Positions 37,770-49,371 of a stretch of DNA of 64,000 bases are shown one piece after another. A program made the position numbers and the translations under genes. The notes under the pieces were generated by a model. The model searched no databases. It saw only the letters and a program-made list of their open reading frames with translations, and was not told where the DNA came from. The DNA is taken from contig OZ026556.1 in assembly GCA_964020155.1 (NCBI GenBank), positions 1,791,001-1,855,000 of the forward strand. The letters are read 5' to 3'. Origin of the DNA: Chondrilla cf. caribensis (Eukaryota > Porifera > Demospongiae > Chondrillida > Chondrillidae). Each line of letters begins with the position of its first letter. The stretch's first letter is position 1.

Positions 37770-37915
37770 GTTTTCAGTGGGGTAAATCACGTGACATGAA
37801 CGTGTAGTCAGGTTACGTAATATAAAGTGTTCTATTTTTAGTAAGACCATTGGTCACGTGTCCTTGATGGACTAGCACTAATTGGACTCGATATCTCTAA
37901 GGAGAAGCTATTGTG
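37770..37915. promoter_or_regulatory. Promoter of PHAF1-like gene, probably bidirectional, with two CACGTG boxes
   Basis: 146 bp lie between the candidate TNRC6 ATG and the PHAF1-like ATG. TCACGTGA at 37787-37794 is the core of the CLEAR/MiT-TFE element, and GTCACGTG at 37853-37860 is a second E-box. MiT/TFE factors control autophagy-lysosome genes in animals, and PHAF1 is an autophagy-related family. That link is inference. Confidence 0.55.
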
Positions 37916-40900
37916 ATGGTGTTGAAGCTGAATCCAGGTTATTCACTGGGATACTTTTTACTGGGACAATCTCTTTATACCGTGCTGACTTTCTTGAAGT
38001 CCTCTCCATTTTTTCCATCGCATCATGGATTATCAGATGGTCACTGTTCCGTCGAAGTTAATGCTCCAAAAACGTCATCAGAGGGAATAATTGTCACGGC
38101 ACAGGCGAAGATTGGTTTGTATTTCACTATCGTTTTCGATGCCTTACACCAAGTCGCCGTTTCGGTCGCTGTTTCCATCAACCATAGGGTGACAACAGCG
38201 GAAAGCCGACTCGGGGATTCCCCGCGAATGGCACTATCTCTCCAGCGAACAGACGACGACTTGTTGGAGGTAGCGCTTTGCGAGAAATCCAAGGACCATA
38301 GAATTAGTAGTATACTGCAGCAGTCAGGGATGAGCATGTCGAACTTTCGTACAGTGAAACTGGAAAACTCTCAGAATCTTCTAATATTGGGAAATTGCAA
38401 TGGTAGCGTTTTGACCTTTCTTCGCAAAGAAGATACTTACTCCGAAATTGTCGCTCCTTTTCCTCCTATTGCCTCCTTTGAAGATGCCTTAAATGCTAGG
38501 TGTGTCCTTGTTGAGGTTCAAGCTGTGCCGCTTCCTTCCACCCCACTGTATCGACTACTGGTCGGCACGGTGGAGGAGTCCAGCCACATGTTCACTGTCC
38601 CCACTGTGCATGTGATTGTTGATGCTGGTACCAGAAAGGCCACAGGGATTGGCATACAATGGCCACAGAAAGACCGAGCTCATTGCAAGAGAGTCTTGTT
38701 CAACGATTCAATTCAAGGAGTGCTCACCCAGTTGGGAGCTCCGGATGATATCTATTACAGGGCTTTTGATAACGCAGATGTATTCTATCCAGTGAGCAGA
38801 GCCAAGGGGATGCACCAACATCAGTACAGAGTGGACCTATTCTTCAATTACTCCCATCTGGGACTGGACGTCCTGTTTGATTCCGATACTTTGAGGGTCC
38901 GGAAATTTATTCTGCATGCCAGTCCCCCGAGATCAGGCGAGTTTGGATCGTACAGCAGGTGCCACTTCCGGATTGCTTACTTCGAAGGAATTCTTGCAAC
39001 TGGGGAGAAAGCTTCATTCATGCTTGACCCTTTGCAGTCATGGAGCAAGGTTGAGAGATATTTTGGGCTTAATTGTAGGCTGATCAAAGAGGTACATCGT
39101 CGAGATCTGGAGTATCTTGGACACAGTCACACCAAAAGTACCTGGTACAGTCTTGGTCGTCAGTTCTTTGTGGAGGTCCTCCTAAACAATGAGATTTCAT
39201 CAATCTGTTTCATAGTGGATGTCGCTGCTACAGAATCTATCCCGCCTCAAGTCAGCCATCAACAGGTTGATGGAAGGACTCTCAAATCACCCACCCCTAC
39301 TAGCTCCATCTCTTCTGAAGGATTTGAGGATGCCGAGTCACAGTTTGGCACACCCTTGGGTTCACTACGGCCACAATCGTATCAAATCTCAGCCAAACAA
39401 GAAATTGAGTACAACAACGTCAACCTACTCACGGATCCACCGAAGCTTCCAGAATGCAGTGGTGAGCATGAGGATGAGCTTGAAAGTGACACACCCATTG
39501 TAGCACCTTGCTTCTCGGAACCTGAAGATGATGAAGAAAGTGAGGAACAAGAACAAGATGAATCAGTGTCCTTGAATCGTGGGGACACTAATGCAATGCT
39601 CAGTGTTTCCTCTCAGTTGCCTTCACCGCTCTGTCACCCGCTGTCCACTTCAGGTATGGACAGTTCCCAAATCACTGAAGATTCCCAATTGGACAGAGAG
39701 CATTCCATAACCTCAAGTTACGACATTGTCCTCTCCGTTGTAAATCAGCAGGAGTCACAAGGTCAGGAATCCCCCATTGGCCATCAACCAGACTTCACTG
39801 AACCTGAACTGGATGAGGAAGAGCAGCTGAGATACAGGCCTGGTGGGCAGCAGACCACCAGCCGACTGAGTGAATTGATTGCTAGTACTTCACACAAACG
39901 AAAGACGGCTGTGAGGAATTCAACTTCTGGTCTTGAGCGTAAACCTTTGGAAGTTTTTCATGCCCGCAAAGGCCACAAGGATGCAAAGAACAAGTACAGA
40001 CTGTCGCAGAAGGAAGAAGAACGGTTGCAGAGACTTGCTAAGCCAACGTTCAGTTTCGCACAGCACTATAAGGAACCTGTTCCAGTTACAGTGGAGGCCT
40101 CTGACTCAAGTGAAGGTGGTGATCCAGAAGACCATGGTGGTGATGTGCATCCGGCTGTGGGACATTTACAGAGATTCATCCAAGAAGACTCCGAAGATGA
40201 CAAATCCGCCAACAACACATCTGATCATGAGGGCGGGGTCTGCAGTAAACCACAGGAACAGGAAGTACCAAGTGATAGCGAGTCTTCTACATCGGAGAGG
40301 ATTCCTACAGTCCACCAAAGTTGTATGACTGATAATGAAGTGTCCTCACATGTTACCAACACTGAACACACACAGGAAGTTCATGCAATCAGCAGTACGA
40401 AGCAAGAGGGGTCATGCTCGCCAAAACTTAGCTTAGGGTCATTTCAGAACACCTTATTGCAACAGTTTGGAATCCCTCTGTCCACTGATGATCCTGGTCC
40501 TCTATCAACATCTGGTGATCAACAGGCAGATCAAGACAGTACTACGGAACATTCTCCAGGATATCATTTGAAGCCCAGAGAAGACAATCCCATAAGCTCC
40601 ACGGAAATGCCTTTGAAAGAAGAATTGAATATTGGAACAGGAGAAACAGCAACATCAGATGACCAAAATTTAGATACTACTTGCCGTGAACCCAGTGAAT
40701 CTGTGCTTGTAGCTGGAATGGACGCTCTGTGCATGGACAAGTGGAGAGCTGTCAAAAGTACCTCTTCCAACGAAGTCTTCAGAGATACGGAAGTTCCCAT
40801 GATAAGCCTAGTGAGTGCTCTTTGCATGCCCTGTTTGCACCACTATGGCTTCTATTTTGTATACAGCAGCTGTCTCTGTTGTGTGTATCCTTCCTCCATA

Positions 40901-41765
40901 CATTCACCTGTAACTATACATGCAATTTATACAGTGTGTACTCCATTATAACCATTATAAATGTATTGTTGACCTGTATTGCTTCTTCGTTGGGTAGACT
41001 TCAAGTGTGATTGAAGAACTAGGTGCGGATGGTGACGACATCACAGACAGACTCAAAAAGAGACTCAAAGTACGTGAGTGGTTGGAAGTGACCATGCATA
41101 ACTCTATTCGAGTGTCTTCACCCAGAGATATTTCTGTGCATACACAAAAGTATGTGCATGTTAGTGAGCTTTGTGTGTACACATGCATGTGGGTAATGTG
41201 TTTGTATTGAAGTTGGCTGATCCACTTGCTCGTCTGGTTTCAGATGACAGCCGAGTACCTATCGGTGATATTCTCTTCCACGTGGAAGCAGGGGTTCCCA
41301 CCTCCTCCAGATGAGCTTGATCCTGACGAAGAGGATGTTTTGTTTGTGTCAGCGCTAGAAGTGATGTTAGAACACAGGTAAAGGCTTATCCATCCTGAAT
41401 CTCATTAGGGTTGTTATGTGTTCTACTTATCTCAAGTTTGAGAAGAAGAATACCTCCATTCAGCCTTTAGCAACGAAGCATTTGTCTTAATTATTCACTT
41501 CTTTGACTTATATTGCTGAACCTTAGGGTATTGTAGACTCTTGTGATAGTCTTCAAGAGTTGATGCCTGTTTATGTATATAGCGTACGTGTATAATATGT
41601 TTGCTATAGTCTCACCCTTATATGAGGCTGACTGGGGTATGTACATTCTTGTCATGCAGAAATGAGTTTCTGTCAATTCAACGTTGTACTCATCTCCTGC
41701 CTAAAGTATGCCATTTGTTGACTCAAATTGGATGGTAAGCTTCTGTTAATCTTTCACAGATGATC

Positions 41766-41826
<61 letters not shown>

Positions 41827-42295
41827 CTCTTTGTGTATCTGTGTGTACATATCATATGCACATATAATGTGTATTCACAAGCATGTATGGATACTGTACA
41901 TAGGGGTACATGTGTAAGTGTGCATATTTTGTATATTTTCTGTACTTTCAAATATCCTGTGTACTCGTACCAAATCACAATGTACTGTTGTGTATTCATA
42001 TTTTACAGTGATTTGCTTGTTCATGTTAATGTAGGAACAGTCCGCATAGCTGTAAGGTGTTGTGTGAAACTGTGGCTAGTGCTGTTTTCGAAAACTTGGA
42101 TGCTTTGGAACGCTACAAAGCAGGTGACTGAGCATGACACTACCTGGTACTGTGTGTGCGTGTGTGCGTGTGTGTGTGTTCATGTGTGTGTGTGTGTGTG
42201 TGTGTGCGTGCGCGTGCGCGTGTGTGTGTGCACGTGCATGTGTGTGTGTTCGTGTGTGTGTGCATGTATGTGTGTGTGTGTGTGTGTGTGTTTAT

Positions 42296-42334
<39 letters not shown>

Positions 42335-42358
42335 TGTGTGCATGTGTGTGTGCATGTG

Positions 42359-42414
<56 letters not shown>

Positions 42415-42784
42415 TGTGCGCGTGTGTGTGTGTGTGTGTGTGTGTTTGTGTGCGTATGCGTGTGTTGTGTGTGTGCATATGTACATACATGTGATACTGA
42501 ACAGCTACATCAGAATCCAATTAATATACATCATTCCCCATGCATTGTCTGTAGGGAAAACCAGATTCAGTAGTTCAGAACACTACAACTGTCAAGCTTG
42601 CTACAGTTGTTTTGAGAACCTTGGAGGTGCTCTAGAACACACACTGATGAAAGCCGAACTCGTTGATTCTGTGAGAGTGGCAAAGACTGCAGTTGATTCT
42701 GTGAGAGCGGCAAAGACTGCAGTTGACCTTGTGCTGAGGAAACTGGAACCTAGCAACCAGTCAAAGGAGTGCCTGGAAACATGA
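37916..42784 (+). CDS. PHAF1 (UPF0183) family protein with long C-terminal extension, 1,164 aa
   Basis: Exons 37916-40810, 40998-41069, 41244-41377, 41660-41734, 42035-42123 and 42555-42784 (TGA) join in phase. Residues 1 to about 435 match the PHAF1/C16orf70 fold: opening LNPGYSLGYFLLGQSL, then CKRVLFNDSIQGVLTQLGAP, DLFFNYSHLGLDVLFDSDTL and FFVEVLLNNEISSICF. Human PHAF1 stops there (about 420 aa) and acts in autophagy at the phagophore. Here about 530 acidic, Ser/Glu-rich residues follow in the same exon, with a basic patch (ARKGHKDAKNKYRLSQKEEE). Five small exons then encode a helical C terminus with FPPPPDELDPDEEDVLFVSA, LLPKVCHLLTQIGW and a cluster CQACYSC. The last exon holds a 30-bp internal duplication (VDSVRVAKTA, VDSVRAAKTA). 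I do not recognise the C-terminal domain. ATTAAA at 42824 may be the poly(A) signal. Confidence 0.85.
41768..41825. repeat. (GT)n microsatellite
   Basis: An uninterrupted GT run in the intron after 41734. A longer, interrupted GT-rich tract fills 42150-42480 in the next intron. Confidence 0.92.
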
Positions 42785-43345
42785 TATTTTTATCTTGTAT
42801 ATATAATGAATTGTACATGTACCATTAAATGATTATAATTTGTAGTTTTCTATTGAATTGTCCACATGGAAGTTGTTCTTTATTGCAATGTATGAATATT
42901 AATTTTGTTCATAATCATATTACAATGATTGCAACACGTTCATGAAATCTTTGAGCCAGTGTATGTGCACAGTAGCTCTTACACAATGCGTGCTGTGGAA
43001 TTTTGGTTACTATGCAATGTCCCTCGCTTCACCCACAGCTCAAAATTAAGCATGTTCGAGTATTGTAACACACATCATGTCAGTACACAATAATATATGT
43101 ATGGAGTCTCATCCTCAAAATGTATACAGTACACATACCATACACACAAAGGCCTCATTGTGCACACAATTGCCAAAAATAGAACAAAACAAAGTTAGAT
43201 GTCGATCAAACAGTGAGGACATGTCACTTAATGCTTCCATGTAAGTTAGGCGGTACAATAAAATAAACAGTTGAAAGAACATCTTAGGTATGCACACAAA
43301 TGTTTTATATAGAACTGCTATCAACTACTACTGTAGCTGTGGCCT
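42785..43345. other. Convergent 3' region
   Basis: Spacer between the PHAF1-like stop and the RNPS1 stop. It has ATTAAA at 42824-42829 and otherwise AT-rich sequence, presumably both 3' UTRs. No gene seen. Confidence 0.5.
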
Positions 43346-44902
43346 TCAGTTGCTTGAGCTGGAAGATGAATAGCGTCTTCTTGGACTTCTTCTCTTGGGG
43401 CTCCTAGACAAGGAGCGGGACCTTCTTCTCGGTGGGCTTCTGTATCGTCTAGGAGGGGTCCTTCTACGGTATGGGGAGCGAGATCGGCGTCGTGGAGACC
43501 ACCTTCTGCGAGGTGGTGATATGGACCTCCGACGTCTAGGTGGAGAGTTGTCCCTAAAGCCTGGTCCCCTGAGAGGTTTCACTGGGATAACAGCATTGAC
43601 AGTTACTTCTTGTCCATCTATTTCTCCTCCATCCATGTACTTGATGGCATCAGAAGCACTACCTGCATTCTTGTAATCTATATATGCATGAGCTTTGGGT
43701 AGCTCTGTAATTCTGTCTATTGGAAGTTCCACAGTTCGGATGACTCCATAAGTGGAAAAGATTTCCTCCACGTGATCCTTTGTGACATTTCTTGTTAATC
43801 TCGAGACAACAATTTTGGTCAATTCGGGAGATTTTGACCTTGATTTCCTTGGTTGCGCTCTTCCTACAGGACTCCTACTTCTAGACGGGGTTCTTCGTCG
43901 TCTGGCAACAGGGGACCTCCTCCTAGTCTGTCTATTGTCATTTCTACCTCGCCTTCTCGGAGAATAACTTCTTCGTTTGCGTGGAGAACTGGACCTGGAG
44001 GAACTACCTGAGGAGGAACTCGATGAGGATCGACTGCTCCTGCTGCCAGTGCTGCTGGAACTGGACCCACTGCTACTGGATGACCTGGACGGAATTGGGA
44101 GAAACCACTGAAACACGGGCGTGATGGAACACAGGAACAACTCATTGTAGCATATCTGAACATAGCCATTCAAGACATGTATCACCAACATCAGTAAAAT
44201 AAAACAAAATATAATTCTTTGTAGGTGTTATATACATAGTCTGGTAATTCCACCAAGTAACCAAGCTTCCGACATGGAATTAAGGACAAATACAGCTACC
44301 AGGAGGCAGATTGAGATGTGCAGTAGACATTCACAAATCACACACACATGTACAGTGAAACCACTGCAATAATTCTAAATCTGACTACACTCTGAGGCAA
44401 TTGAACATCGTACTATAATATAAAGTGTCCAAAATCTGATATGGTATTTGTCAGCAGTGGGTTTGGAGGGAGTCCCTTAGGTTTTACAGAAATTCCTCTT
44501 TGAGACTGACTACAACATAAAGCCTAGTAGCTGTGCCGTCTGGTTCTAACTATGACACTATCTGTATGGATCCCTGCCTTGCAATATCCTGGATCCACCA
44601 CTCTTTGCTACCCATAGAGGTTGCTTATCAAGGCTCCACTGTACTACGCTGCAGGCACCTTGTACATAGTGACTGAGCTCATGACTACACAAAATACACT
44701 ATTACTATCCATCGGAATTCATGGCAGTTATGACAAAGTCACAAGTATCAAAGTACATATGTGCTATAAGTAAGTTTTAATTTCCTACCGCGAAGAGGAG
44801 CGACTACGCCTTCTGGATCTCCTAGGACTGGGTACTCTTCTCCTGGGGGGACTACGACGTCTCCCTGGACTTCTACTCCTACTGCGACTTCGCCGTACAG
44901 GC
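43346..44902 (-). CDS. RNPS1: RNPS1 splicing/exon-junction factor, 5' end unresolved
   Basis: Two exons are clear: 44902-44789 and 44084-43346 (TGA), with matching phase 2. The first is pure RS/RRRSP sequence. The second has a poly-Ser run, an RS stretch, then a single RRM (about 43820-43580) with LTRNVTKDHVEEIFSTYGVI and IKYMDGGEIDGQEVTVNAV, nearly identical in these blocks to human RNPS1. An Arg-Pro-Ser tail ends in SSSSSN. RNPS1 is a peripheral exon-junction-complex component (ASAP/PSAP) that binds ACIN1/PININ and SAP18 and regulates splicing. The first exon seen enters in phase 2 and has no ATG, so at least one 5' coding exon is missing. I looked up to 45310 and found no candidate with both an ATG and the right phase. 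It is head to head with EEF2KMT. Confidence 0.93.
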
Positions 44903-45310
44903 CTTGAACAAAATAAGTAAAGATATTTCAAAAGTAACCCATGACATCACGATATATACACCTTACTCACATCTTCAGCTAAGTACAACTTTGGATTATG
45001 AAGATTCAGTTCTCCCGAAAGAAAACACAAAATGGCGGGAACAAAGCTGTAAGCAGATGCATGATTACGGGGCTTCCCCACTTGACAAAGTAAAATGGCG
45101 GGTTCATCCCATCAGCATTCTGATATGTAACATTCTCTTTCACTCCATAAGTAAGGCGGATACACTACACCATGTACCAAAGAGAATAGAGGAAGAGCTC
45201 CAGTTTACAGCACGAACACATATTTCGATGCGATAACTGTAATCCACTGCCCACCCATCGGAGACCAACTGAACCATCCCTGCATACTTCTGCTGCAACG
45301 GTTGTAAGTT
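44903..45310. promoter_or_regulatory. RNPS1 / EEF2KMT divergent upstream region
   Basis: Must contain the RNPS1 5' exon(s) and the promoter(s). GCCATTTT-type motifs (AAAATGGCGG at 45029 and 45091) resemble YY1 sites common in housekeeping promoters. A GTGAGTAAGG donor on the minus strand at 44970 could end a 5' UTR exon, because its only matching reading frame has a stop. Confidence 0.4.
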
Positions 45311-48171
45311 ATGGCGGAGACGTACGATAAATTGTACATATCTGTGCTTCAGCAATTTGTAGCCATGGTACAGTGGAAGGATCTGCGATGGGGCGAACAT
45401 AAAGAGTTGGTATGTGCCTTTCTTTGATGTTTTTGTACCGTTCACCGAACACCGCCCGCCTTTTTCTTCTCCTCGACAGCCGCACTTATCTATTGCGCAG
45501 CAGGATGTTTTAGTTTCGAGCATTTTAAATTCTTCAATTGTGACAAAGTTTCCTCCTTCAAGATCCTACCAGAGGAACTTTCTAAAGAACATCATACGGA
45601 AGGTAAGGCCTGTAGGTATTAGCGCTTTTGGACCTTCAGTCTAGATAAAATGGGCTGACCACTACAGTGGGACGCAGACTGTGAACCAACCTTTGTAGCC
45701 TGTCTGATAAATTCAAGTAAATTATACTTCGTTCGTTTGTATGTAGTTGGAGGAGTGTGGAGCAGAAGTATCAGAAAACCTGTATGTAATGTATTCAGGT
45801 ATGGTACAAGTTAAAGACGACCAGGAGGAGTTCTGCTATCACTCTTACTATATTGTGAGGTTCTCTGTGTGGCCATGTTGATAATTTCTTTTGAATATCA
45901 TCAATAGGTCTCGTATGTATGCAACTCATTGTATGAACAGTACTATCTCTGTTTATACATTTACGTTTGTGTACAGACAACTCGTGAACTAAAATACAGA
46001 CATGCACAGACAACTCAATTTATGAACAAGATAGTCTTGGTTATACATTCGTACATGCACATACATGCACACACATTTCTACATTTATTTCACACATTTA
46101 TACATTTGTGCATTACGTATATGCACACGCATGTCCACATTTCTTTCACACATCCATACATTCATACATGCACATATATGCACACACAGTTATACATTTA
46201 ATTACTTCACACATTTATACATTTATTTCGCACATTTATACACTAGTACATGTACATATGTATATGCACACACATTTCTGTGCTCTCTCTCAGAACGAAC
46301 ATATAACTGTTACACTGAAGGAGTCCATTAGCCTGTTATCACATGGGACCACTGGTCTGAGGACCTGGGAGGCCTCGCTCCACCTCACTGAATGGATCAT
46401 GGAAAACCATCTCACATTCAAATCCAAGTATGATGTGTTGTTTGGGATGTGCGGATGGTGTTTGTAGGCTGTGCCAGGTAGTCCTGTGAATTTATGGGAA
46501 ATAGTATGCAGTGGGTGTGTTAACTGTTGTTGAAGTGTGTTGGAGTGTGTTAACTGTTGTTGAAGTGTGTTGGAGTGTGTTAGCTGTTGTTGAAGTGTGT
46601 TGGAGTGTGTTAGCTGTTGTTGAAGTGTGTTGGAGTGTGTTAGCTGTTGTTGAAGTGTGTTGGAGTGTGTTAACTGTTGTTGAGGTGTGTTGGAGTGTGT
46701 TAACTGTTGTTAAAGTGTGCTGGAGTGTGTTAGCTGTTGTTGAGGTGTGTTGGAGTGTGTTAACTGTTGTTGAAGTTCGTGAGTTTTTTTCCATGGCTGA
46801 CTAGCCACAATCTTAATCCAATGTTTTGCTCTACACTGTACAGGCATGTCATTGAACTGGGCAGTGGTCTGGGACTGGCAGGTATAGCAACCCTGAGAGC
46901 ATTTGAACCAAAGTCTTACGTGTTCACTGACTGCCACTCATCTGTACTCGATGTGCTGAAGGAGAATATTGAGCTGAATGCTAAAGGTGATTTCACAACT
47001 TTGATATTGTGTGACACCAGTCTATAATGACCACTGGCTGGCATGATAGTCAGACTGTGTATGTAGGTTTATTATAATATGCATACCTTCATGTATATTG
47101 CAGTGATACTAATGCAGTAGTTATGTATGTATGTGTGTAGATGTGTGGGAATGTGCATGTACACATGGAAGTATGTAGCAGGACTCTGTTTTGAAAGTAC
47201 TGAGGTGATACCCACAGTGTACACACATGGATACACACCTATACACGTTCAAGCTGCACCGCATGCCCACGAAGATTATTGTTTTTCATGAAGACACGCT
47301 GTTCTCACACATTTGTACAGTATGCATATTCACCATCACATGAATGATGTACAGTGAATTCCCGTTAATCTGCTGCAATTTGTCCACAGATAATTTGTCA
47401 GATTGATGGGTTTGTTGGATTTACCGGATATTTTAATATACTGTTTGCATTTTATGTCTATATTTGAAATTTATTGTGGATAAATAAGGTTTGGTAGATG
47501 AAGTAATGGCTGATTAACGAGAGTTCACTGTGCTATGTAGAGGCCAATCTGAAGTGCACCAGCTATTCAGTTGAGCAATTAGACTGGCAACACTGTGAGA
47601 ATAACCAGGTCTTCCAGCGATGCTATGATGTTGTGTTAGCCTCTGGTGAGTACTCCAAGCACCTCCCTGCGAGTCTTATCTGCATCATTACTGCTGTATG
47701 GTCATGTTCATCTCACCCATCCAGATGTTGTGTTTGACACTTCACTTGTTCCAAGTCTGGTCACTGTGATAGCCAGACTCCTCAGGTGATTGCGACATGC
47801 ATTGTGTGTACAGTGAATTCTCATTAAAACCTACATAAGATGTGTATGGAATCATTTTCTCTGCATCTGTCAACTTCATCACATACTGAATTCTCACTTG
47901 TCACGTTAGTTTGCAAAGTAGTGCGGTGGCTGTGATAGCCACAACTATTAGAAATGAAGATACATATGCATGTTTCAAGGAGAAGTTAGGTAAGACAACT
48001 ACTACTGTAACATTATTATCAATTATGTTCTTCTGTGTTTATGTTTTTTGTATACACTAAATAATAGAGAGAGAAGGACTGAAGATATCTGTGATGTCTC
48101 CACCGTCACACATTCCAACACTTTATTACGACAGATATTCTAACTACGAGATGTTGACATTACGTATGTAA
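45311..48171 (+). CDS. EEF2KMT: eEF2 lysine methyltransferase (FAM86), 318 aa
   Basis: Nine exons in phase: 45311-45409, 45480-45602, 45747-45854, 46294-46427, 46844-46986, 47541-47645, 47725-47785, 47910-47989 and 48068-48171 (TAA). The FAM86 N-terminal helical part includes FPPSRSYQRNFLKNIIRK. The class I methyltransferase core has SHGTTGLRTWEASLHLTEW, then the SAM-binding motif ELGSGLGLAG, FTDCHSSVLDVLKENIELN, VEQLDW and VVLASDVVFD (acidic post-I motifs). It closes with the HIPTLYYD region. The family trimethylates a conserved lysine of elongation factor 2 in the cytosol. Length fits human EEF2KMT (330 aa). A cryptic donor at 45799 (GTATGG) was rejected because only the 45855 donor keeps frame. 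AATAAA at 48460-48465 is a likely poly(A) signal. Confidence 0.94.
46512..46790. repeat. 30-bp minisatellite in an EEF2KMT intron
   Basis: About nine tandem copies of GTGTGTTAACTGTTGTTGAA plus GTGTGTTGGA, alternating TTAACTG and TTAGCTG. The array ends about 55 bp before the exon at 46844. It is open in both strands but is not a gene. Confidence 0.93.
47350..47532. mobile_element. MITE, CAGTGAATTC family, copy C, abutting a splice acceptor
   Basis: Ends TACAGTGAATTCCCGTTAAT and TTAACGAGAGTTCACTGT. The element stops about 9 nt before the EEF2KMT exon at 47541 (acceptor GCTATGTAG), so the branch-point region of that intron must lie within the insertion. A truncated end of the same family (CAGTGAATTCTCATTAAA) sits at 47811, between later exons. 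Confidence 0.85.
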
Positions 48172-49371
48172 TACATGTAATATTTTCAATATTCTACAGA
48201 ACACAAAATTAAGTAGATGACATATGCATGTTCTCGCCATGCTTGCTACTGCAAGCATGGTCTTCATAAATTCCGAGATAAACTTGCTTGAAAATGGGTC
48301 AAACGCAGTTGACCACAAGTGAGTTTCCGAGTCATATCGTTATGGCCATTGAGTTTATCTACGTTTTTACTTTTGTTACAAACTCTGCCAAGCGCCGATG
48401 AACTCATAACTTGAATGTGTCTATAACTGTTCAAAGTAGTAGGTCTAAAGAGGCTAACCAATAAATACAATATTGTTCGATAGTGACTAATCCAGCTTGG
48501 CTTTAATCTGTCATATCTTGTACCTTACATGCAGATGTTTGGGATGTGGGTATAATATAATTATATACTCACAATATATTTTCGGGTGTTCCAACTTGCA
48601 TGTGTAGATTCTGATAAGGATCCAGGCAGGGCAAGCTGCTGAAGCAGATACAAATAATGATGTTAGACAGCCTTTTGCAAAGCAATTCTGAATGGGAATG
48701 TACGTAGAAGTGGGTCCACCATGTTTCTAAGTGTACTCAAAGGCAACTTGATATTGCTGGAGATTCTCATCCTGCTGGGAGTTGATGTCCACTAGGTGGA
48801 GGTCGATGGCAGCACCCAACACCCATTTCCTAGGCTATTGGATTCTCCGCATTGCATTGTAGTAAGCTGGACTAAGGTTTGAAATGGCAATTTGACTATC
48901 CATTGTAGACATTAATTATTGTTACATAGTTTTATCCGCAATCAATCGACTTACACTAGTCAGATTATTACTTCAACTACAACAAACTAATAATGAGTAT
49001 TTTTACTACAACTACAACAGACCAAGGGTTACTCCTAAAACACAAAAGGGTATGATACAGTACAGTCATAGATGATATAAACGTACGGTTTATATTATCT
49101 GTAATACATAATAGGGTATAATGGCCTGCGCTGCAGGCTGCACAAATGTATACTGAGTAAGACATGTTAAAACAACTATGCAATACAATAATTGTCACCG
49201 TCCAAGGGTGAAAATGTATTCGTGTAATACATGTAATCATCCGAACTCCGAACTTCGAATTCCGAATTCCGACCGGAAACAAGAACGGACCAGTGTTCTT
49301 TGTTTGATTACTGTAAGGACGTAGCTGATAAACTTCAGTGCTATTTATAGTTATTGTCAAGAATTATTGAG
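48172..49371. other. Spacer, no supported gene
   Basis: Contains the EEF2KMT 3' UTR with AATAAA at 48460. A minus-strand snippet near 48690-48830 reads DINSQQDENLQQYQVAFEYT and a plus-strand snippet near 48610-48690 reads IQAGQAAEADTNND. Both end in stops and lack splice context, and could be decayed exons. The last 100 bp before 49372 should be the next promoter. Confidence 0.5.

Noticed and set aside
44971..45055. RNPS1 first coding exon ending at the GTGAGTAAGG donor
   Set aside because: The only frame giving the required 2-nt carry contains a TAG, and there is no ATG after it. It could be only 5' UTR.
45799..45800. Splice donor GTATGG after TATTCA in EEF2KMT exon 3
   Set aside because: Using it brings the next exon in with a stop (frame TAG). 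Reading on to the GTGAGG donor at 45855 keeps frame and adds the family's conserved HSYY region.
46492..46804. ORFs of 97-100 aa on both strands (VVEVCWSVL and TTVNTLQHTS repeats)
   Set aside because: The 30-bp minisatellite is a multiple of three, so it keeps frames open. There are no flanking coding features, and it lies inside a well-defined EEF2KMT intron.
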